A stretch of DNA of 64,000 nucleotides, from the NCBI GenBank assembly GCA_029624765.1, contig JARSSO010000032.1:1-64000 (forward strand), written 5' to 3'. The notes below the pieces were generated by a model that saw nothing but the letters and a program-made list of their open reading frames with translations, was not told the DNA's origin and searched no databases. This document shows, piece by piece, positions 60,230-64,000 of the stretch. The position numbers were made by a program, and so were the translations under genes. How positions within the stretch are numbered: position 1 is the stretch's first letter; each line of letters starts with the position of its first letter. Source of the stretch: Candidatus Contendibacter sp. (GTDB taxonomy: Bacteria > Pseudomonadota > Gammaproteobacteria > Competibacterales > Competibacteraceae).

Positions 60230-61693
60230 ATGAGCCAACTTCCAGAATACGTCGACGGTCTGCCGAACATTTGCGGTTCCGAATCGCTTGTGGAAGAGAC
60301 CCTGCGCGCCGCTCGCAACCAGCCGGTGTTCCTGCCGGAAAGCCGGATCGACTTCGGCCGTATCCGCGCCGCCTGCGCCGTCGCCCTGCACATGCACCAA
60401 CCGTTGATCCCGGCCGGTGGCGGCGATTTGTCCACGGCGGCCATCATCAGCAATCTCAAGTACATGATGGACAATCAGGGCATCGGCGATAATCACAATG
60501 CCCCGGTTTTCCACTGGTGCTACAAGCGGATGGGCGAATTCATCCCGCAACTGATCCACGAGGGCAAGGAGCCGCGGGTGATGCTGGAATATTCCGGCAC
60601 CCTGTTTCACGGGTTGCGGGCCATGGGTTTGAACGACGTGTTCGACGCGCTCAAGAACGCGACCTGCAATCCGGGCTACCGGCGAGCGGTCGAATGGCTG
60701 GGTTGTCCGTGGGGCCACGCGGTGGCGCCCTCGACCCCGACCCAGGACTTCCGCCTGCATGTCAAGGCCTGGCAGCACCACTTCGCCGCCATTTTCGGCC
60801 TGGAGGCGCTGGCGCGAGTTCGCGGCTTTTCGCCCTCGGAAATGGCGCTGCCCAATCATCCCGACATCGCCTACGCGTACATCAAGACCTTGGTGGACTG
60901 CGGCTATCAATGGCTGCTGGTGCAGGAACACACCGTGGAGCGGCCGGAGAACGGCTGGGGGCCGGAGAAAAAGCACCTGCCGCACCGCCTGGTCTGCACC
61001 AATTCCAAGGGGGAGACCGTCAGCATCCTCGCCATCGTCAAGACCCAGGGCAGCGACACCAAGCTGGTGGCGCAGATGCAGCCGTATTACGAGGCCAAGG
61101 GGCTGTCCCGCTGGGAACTGGCCGGGAAATCCGTGCCGCCGCTGGTGACCCAGATCGCCGACGGCGAGAACGGCGGGGTCATGATGAACGAGTTTCCCGG
61201 CATGTTCTTCCAGGTGACCCACGAGGCTTCCGGCTCGGACGTCCCGATGATGAACGCCACCGAGTATCTCGAACACCTGTTCGCGGCGGGCGTCAAGGAA
61301 GCCGATTTGCCGGTGTTGCAGCCGCTGTTCCAAAAACGGATCTGGGACCGGTTCAAGCCGGGCGACGGCCCCGAGAAGCTGGAAAAAGTCATCGCCGAGC
61401 TCAAGAAGGAAGACGGCCGGTTTCACATGGACGGCGGCAGTTGGACCAACGACATTTCCTGGGTGCGGGGCTACGACAACGTACTCGGGCCGATGGAAAA
61501 AGCCAGTTCGGCCTTTTACGAGAGGGTGCTGAAGCCTGGCGTATCGCCCAGCGACCCGCGCTATCGCAACGCTCTGTTCCATCTGATGAGTTCGCAGACC
61601 AGTTGCTACCGGTACTGGGGCCAGGGGCTGTGGACCGATTACGGACGCGAACTTTGCCGGCGGGCCAGCGCCATCGTCGAAACCGACTTTTAG
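60230..61693 (+). CDS. GH57 family glycoside hydrolase/glucanotransferase
   Basis: 487 residues. The GH57 conserved region 1 is ALHMHQPL, followed by FHWCYKRMGEFIPQLI, LEYSGTLFHGL and ALPNHPDIAYAY. The acid/base and nucleophile cannot be assigned with certainty; ADGENGGVM (DGEN) is the likely conserved region 4. GH57 enzymes include α-amylases, branching enzymes and 4-α-glucanotransferases. Given its place after glgA and the missing glgB, a branching function is possible. AGGAG (60214-60218) suits ATG 60230 better than ATG 60221. Confidence 0.85.
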   Translation: MSQLPEYVDGLPNICGSESLVEETLRAARNQPVFLPESRIDFGRIRAACAVALHMHQPLIPAGGGDLSTAAIISNLKYMMDNQGIGDNHNAPVFHWCYKRMGEFIPQLIHEGKEPRVMLEYSGTLFHGLRAMGLNDVFDALKNATCNPGYRRAVEWLGCPWGHAVAPSTPTQDFRLHVKAWQHHFAAIFGLEALARVRGFSPSEMALPNHPDIAYAYIKTLVDCGYQWLLVQEHTVERPENGWGPEKKHLPHRLVCTNSKGETVSILAIVKTQGSDTKLVAQMQPYYEAKGLSRWELAGKSVPPLVTQIADGENGGVMMNEFPGMFFQVTHEASGSDVPMMNATEYLEHLFAAGVKEADLPVLQPLFQKRIWDRFKPGDGPEKLEKVIAELKKEDGRFHMDGGSWTNDISWVRGYDNVLGPMEKASSAFYERVLKPGVSPSDPRYRNALFHLMSSQTSCYRYWGQGLWTDYGRELCRRASAIVETDF

Positions 61694-61803
61694 CGGTCGG
61701 GCCACGCCGCCGCGCCGTTCCGGTCCATGCTTGAACAAGAAGCACGCGGGGAGGAGGGTCTTCCTCACCCCCGCCATGACTGACCATGGGAGGAGGCTTC
61801 ATC

Positions 61804-62994
61804 ATGACGGACAACACCTTGTGCCACGCGCTGGTATTGAATCTGCACCAGCCCGCCGGCAATCTGGAACACCTGCTAGCGCACAACGCGCCCGAAGCAC
61901 GGGACATCCTGTTGGCGATGGATCGCATTCCCCACGCCCTGCGGGACGAGCGGGAATTCGGCCGGGTTCATGTCTCCATGTCGGGCACCTTGCTGGAAAC
62001 CCTGAATAATCCGGAGTTTCAGAGCCAGGCCAGCGCTGTCGTCGATTGCGCCGCGCTGCTCGATCAGATGGGGAACCAGCCGACCATCGAACTGCTTGGG
62101 ACCGGTTATTACCACCCGGTTCTGCCCCTGATTCCCCCCGCCGACTGGGAAGCGCATCTGAAACGCTGGCAGCGGTCCGCGTGCCGTCTGTTCCCCCGCG
62201 GCGGGTTTCAGGGCTTCTGGCCGCCGGAAATGGGTTTTTGCATGGAAATGATTCCCTTGCTGCGGCGCTGCGGCTATCAGTTCGTGCTGGTGGACAGCGA
62301 GCACGTGCAACCGGCGACGCCGATGGGCTGGGAGGAACTGCGCTACCGGCCGCATGTCGCCCGGTTTGGCGACGACGAGATCGTGGTCATCGTGCGCGAC
62401 CGCGAACTGTCCAATGCCCAGGCGAACGGCATGGACCTCGACGGGTTCCTGCGCGAAGTCCAGGCCCGAACCCAGGATTGCCAATTCACCCCGCTGGTGA
62501 CCACCTGCTGCGACGGCGAGAACGGCGACTGGTTCCGCAATGCCGCGCCGGCCGGCAATTTCTGGGAGGCGTTCTACCAGCCGCTGCTGAATCGGGTTCG
62601 AGCTGGAACCAGCGCGATCCGACCGGTCTTCATCAAGGACTATCTGGACCGGTTCGGGGCCCTTGGCGAAGTCACGATTGGGCCGGGGGCATGGAATACG
62701 GGTTGGAACGATGGCCGCGACTTCGTGCAGTGGGCCGGCACCCCGGCGCAACGGAACGCCTTGACCCGCGTGGACGAGATCAGTCAGGCGGTGCAGGCGG
62801 CGCTGCACAACGCGACCCACATCGGCTCGCGCAATCCGGAACTGCTCAATCTGCTGGAGGAAGCGCACTGGCGGGTGCTGCGGTCGGAGACCAGTTGCAA
62901 CTTCTTCTGGGGCGACGCCTGGGTCATGCGCTGCCATGCCGATCTCGACCAGGCCTGCGAGTGCCTGGAGCGGGCCAACGCCTGTTTTGTTTGA
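61804..62994 (+). CDS. GH57 family protein, second copy
   Basis: 396 residues, shorter and distinct from the preceding GH57. ALVLNLHQPAGN is region 1, VSMSGTLLETL and LGTGYYHPVLPLIP follow, GFWPPEMGF is the conserved nucleophile region (WxPE type), and TCCDGENGDWF holds the DGEN motif. GGGAGGAGG (61787-61795) precedes ATG 61804. The WPPEMGF motif makes an active glucan hydrolase or transferase likely. Last gene of the glycogen run; terminator downstream. Confidence 0.85.
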   Translation: MTDNTLCHALVLNLHQPAGNLEHLLAHNAPEARDILLAMDRIPHALRDEREFGRVHVSMSGTLLETLNNPEFQSQASAVVDCAALLDQMGNQPTIELLGTGYYHPVLPLIPPADWEAHLKRWQRSACRLFPRGGFQGFWPPEMGFCMEMIPLLRRCGYQFVLVDSEHVQPATPMGWEELRYRPHVARFGDDEIVVIVRDRELSNAQANGMDLDGFLREVQARTQDCQFTPLVTTCCDGENGDWFRNAAPAGNFWEAFYQPLLNRVRAGTSAIRPVFIKDYLDRFGALGEVTIGPGAWNTGWNDGRDFVQWAGTPAQRNALTRVDEISQAVQAALHNATHIGSRNPELLNLLEEAHWRVLRSETSCNFFWGDAWVMRCHADLDQACECLERANACFV

Positions 62995-63017
62995 CCGGAC
63001 AGGCTTAAGCAGGATGG

Positions 63018-63042
63018 CCGGCATCCCGAATCAGGATGCCGG
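63018..63042. terminator. Hairpin between GH57 gene and CoA-transferase
   Basis: CCGGCATCC (63018-63026) pairs with GGATGCCGG (63034-63042) around a 7-base loop, between convergent genes. Only a weak T-run follows, but position and symmetry suggest a bidirectional terminator. Confidence 0.6.
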
Positions 63043-63056
63043 TCCGTTTCGGGGTT

Positions 63057-64000
63057 TCAGCGGCTGTCGCGCTTTTGGGAAGGGTTGAGCCGGGCCGCTG
63101 CTTCGGCGGCGGTTCCGTAGATCTGGGGCGCAAGGTCGCGTTCGCGCAGCGCGTCGCCCAGACGGGCACGCAGGAACGCGCTGGTGGTGTAGCGGGTCAC
63201 GCCGACGTAATAGCGCTCCACTACCTCGCCCACCATGTCCATGTATTCCCGCAACAGTTCCGGGCTGATCGAGAAATTATCGTAGTTGACGATGGCGAAC
63301 ACCTTCTTGCCCAACGGCTCCAGCTTGCCGCTGACCGCCGCCCGGATGTTTTCGATATCCTCGCGACTGCGCACCGCCAACCATTCGAAGTTCAGGAAAA
63401 ACAGATTCTTGGCCGGATCGTAGGACAGTCGTTGCTCCAGCGGTTGTGTCAGCAGGATATCGCGCAGTCCCATCGGTTCCTCACCGAAGATGCGGGCGTC
63501 CATCCGCCGCAGTTGGGCGCTGACCTTGGGTTGAAACCTCATGTGGGCCAGGACGTCCCGTTCCAGATCGACGCCCGGCGCGATCTCGACCAGTTCCGGC
63601 CCGTCGGCGGTCAGCCGGAACACCGCCCGCTCGGTGACGTACAACACCGGCTGATTCCGGCGGCTGGCGACCTCGCCGCTGAAGGTGCGCTGTTCGACTT
63701 CCTCGACGAATTTGGCGGTTTTTCCCTCGCGCCGGATGCGTAGTTCACCCTGTTCCACCGCAAGGTCCAGCCCGTCGGCGGTGAAGGTCCCGGCGAACAC
63801 CACCTTGCGGGAATTTTGACTGATGTTGATGAATCCTCCGGCGCCGGCGATCCTGGGGCCGAATTTCGAGACGTTGAGATTGCCGTGCCGGTCCACCTCG
63901 GCCATGCCCAGCACCGCGATGTCCAGGCCGCCGCCGTCGTAGAAATCGAACTGGTTGGGTTGGTCGATGATGGCCTGCACGTTGGTGGACGCGCCGAAAT
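63057..64000 (-). CDS. Acyl-CoA:carboxylate CoA-transferase (propionate/YdiF type), C-terminal part
   Basis: About 314 residues to the window edge; the 5' half lies beyond position 64000. The fragment begins FGASTN, then [45 protein letters not shown] and [10 protein letters not shown], all characteristic of family I CoA-transferases of the propionate CoA-transferase/YdiF group (about 530 residues). The catalytic glutamate is expected in the missing part. It would move CoA between short-chain acyl-CoA and acetate or propionate, useful to an organism that stores carbon as polyhydroxyalkanoate (inference). Confidence 0.88.
   Translation of the reverse strand, partial: FGASTNVQAIIDQPNQFDFYDGGGLDIAVLGMAEVDRHGNLNVSKFGPRIAGAGGFINISQNSRKVVFAGTFTADGLDLAVEQGELRIRREGKTAKFVEEVEQRTFSGEVASRRNQPVLYVTERAVFRLTADGPELVEIAPGVDLERDVLAHMRFQPKVSAQLRRMDARIFGEEPMGLRDILLTQPLEQRLSYDPAKNLFFLNFEWLAVRSREDIENIRAAVSGKLEPLGKKVFAIVNYDNFSISPELLREYMDMVGEVVERYYVGVTRYTTSAFLRARLGDALRERDLAPQIYGTAAEAAARLNPSQKRDSR

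Overview
The window is high-GC chromosomal DNA from a gammaproteobacterium. The main evidence is the unbroken block metY (initiator tRNA)-rimP-nusA-infB-rbfA-truB-rpsO-pnp, a six-gene-type rnf electron-transport operon in the order A-B-C-D-G-E, a class I fumarase, MaeB-type malic enzyme, ilvI-ilvH-ilvC, and ffs-dnaX-ybaB-recR. A glycogen cluster and a propionate-type CoA-transferase at the right end suggest a carbon-storing lineage such as the Competibacter/Contendobacter group. That last placement is inference; nothing in the window proves it.

Layout. 1-1.2 kb is decayed mobile DNA: an IS4/Tn5-like transposase broken by a nonsense codon and an inserted palindromic element, a possible IS256-type end, a small coding remnant, and a tRNA-Met. 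1.5-4.0 kb holds a dienoyl-CoA-isomerase-like crotonase and a CorA-like protein. 4.3-9.3 kb is rnfABCDGE. 9.35-13.7 kb has maeB, a Uma2-family pseudogene and fumA. 13.8-23.1 kb has tRNA-Ser and the translation/RNA operon, read leftwards. 23.2-25.5 kb has wrbA, a DUF2069 protein, a lipoprotein, a TlpA-like thioredoxin and acylphosphatase. 25.56-25.79 kb is a non-coding, AT-rich stretch with four perfect DnaA boxes, a candidate replication origin or DnaA-controlled site. 25.8-33.8 kb has proS, a DUF4124 protein, ilvIHC, pssA and a DegV protein. 34-40 kb has a secreted protein, transporters, an unknown conserved protein and a DUF255 thioredoxin-like protein. 40.3-43.5 kb has 4.5S RNA, dnaX, ybaB, recR and a HIT hydrolase.

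43.5-53.4 kb is the accessory part. It contains a phospholipase-B-like Ntn-hydrolase lipoprotein, a cytochrome c and a divergent HSP90-like ATPase. Next to these, in one compact transcription unit, lie a zinc-ribbon protein, a two-helix membrane protein, a 1052-residue CHAT protease-STAND NTPase-TPR protein, and two Uma2-type predicted nucleases. This unit is the best candidate for an undescribed conflict or stress-response system. Its TPR part is built from nearly identical 120-bp DNA repeats.

53.5-56.6 kb has an RlmI-like methyltransferase, a tail-anchored coiled-coil protein, lgt and a periplasmic protein. 56.8-63 kb has a Bfd-like ferredoxin and a run of GH13 glycosidase, glycogen synthase and two GH57 proteins, with no glgC or glgB in view. 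A CoA-transferase runs off the right edge.
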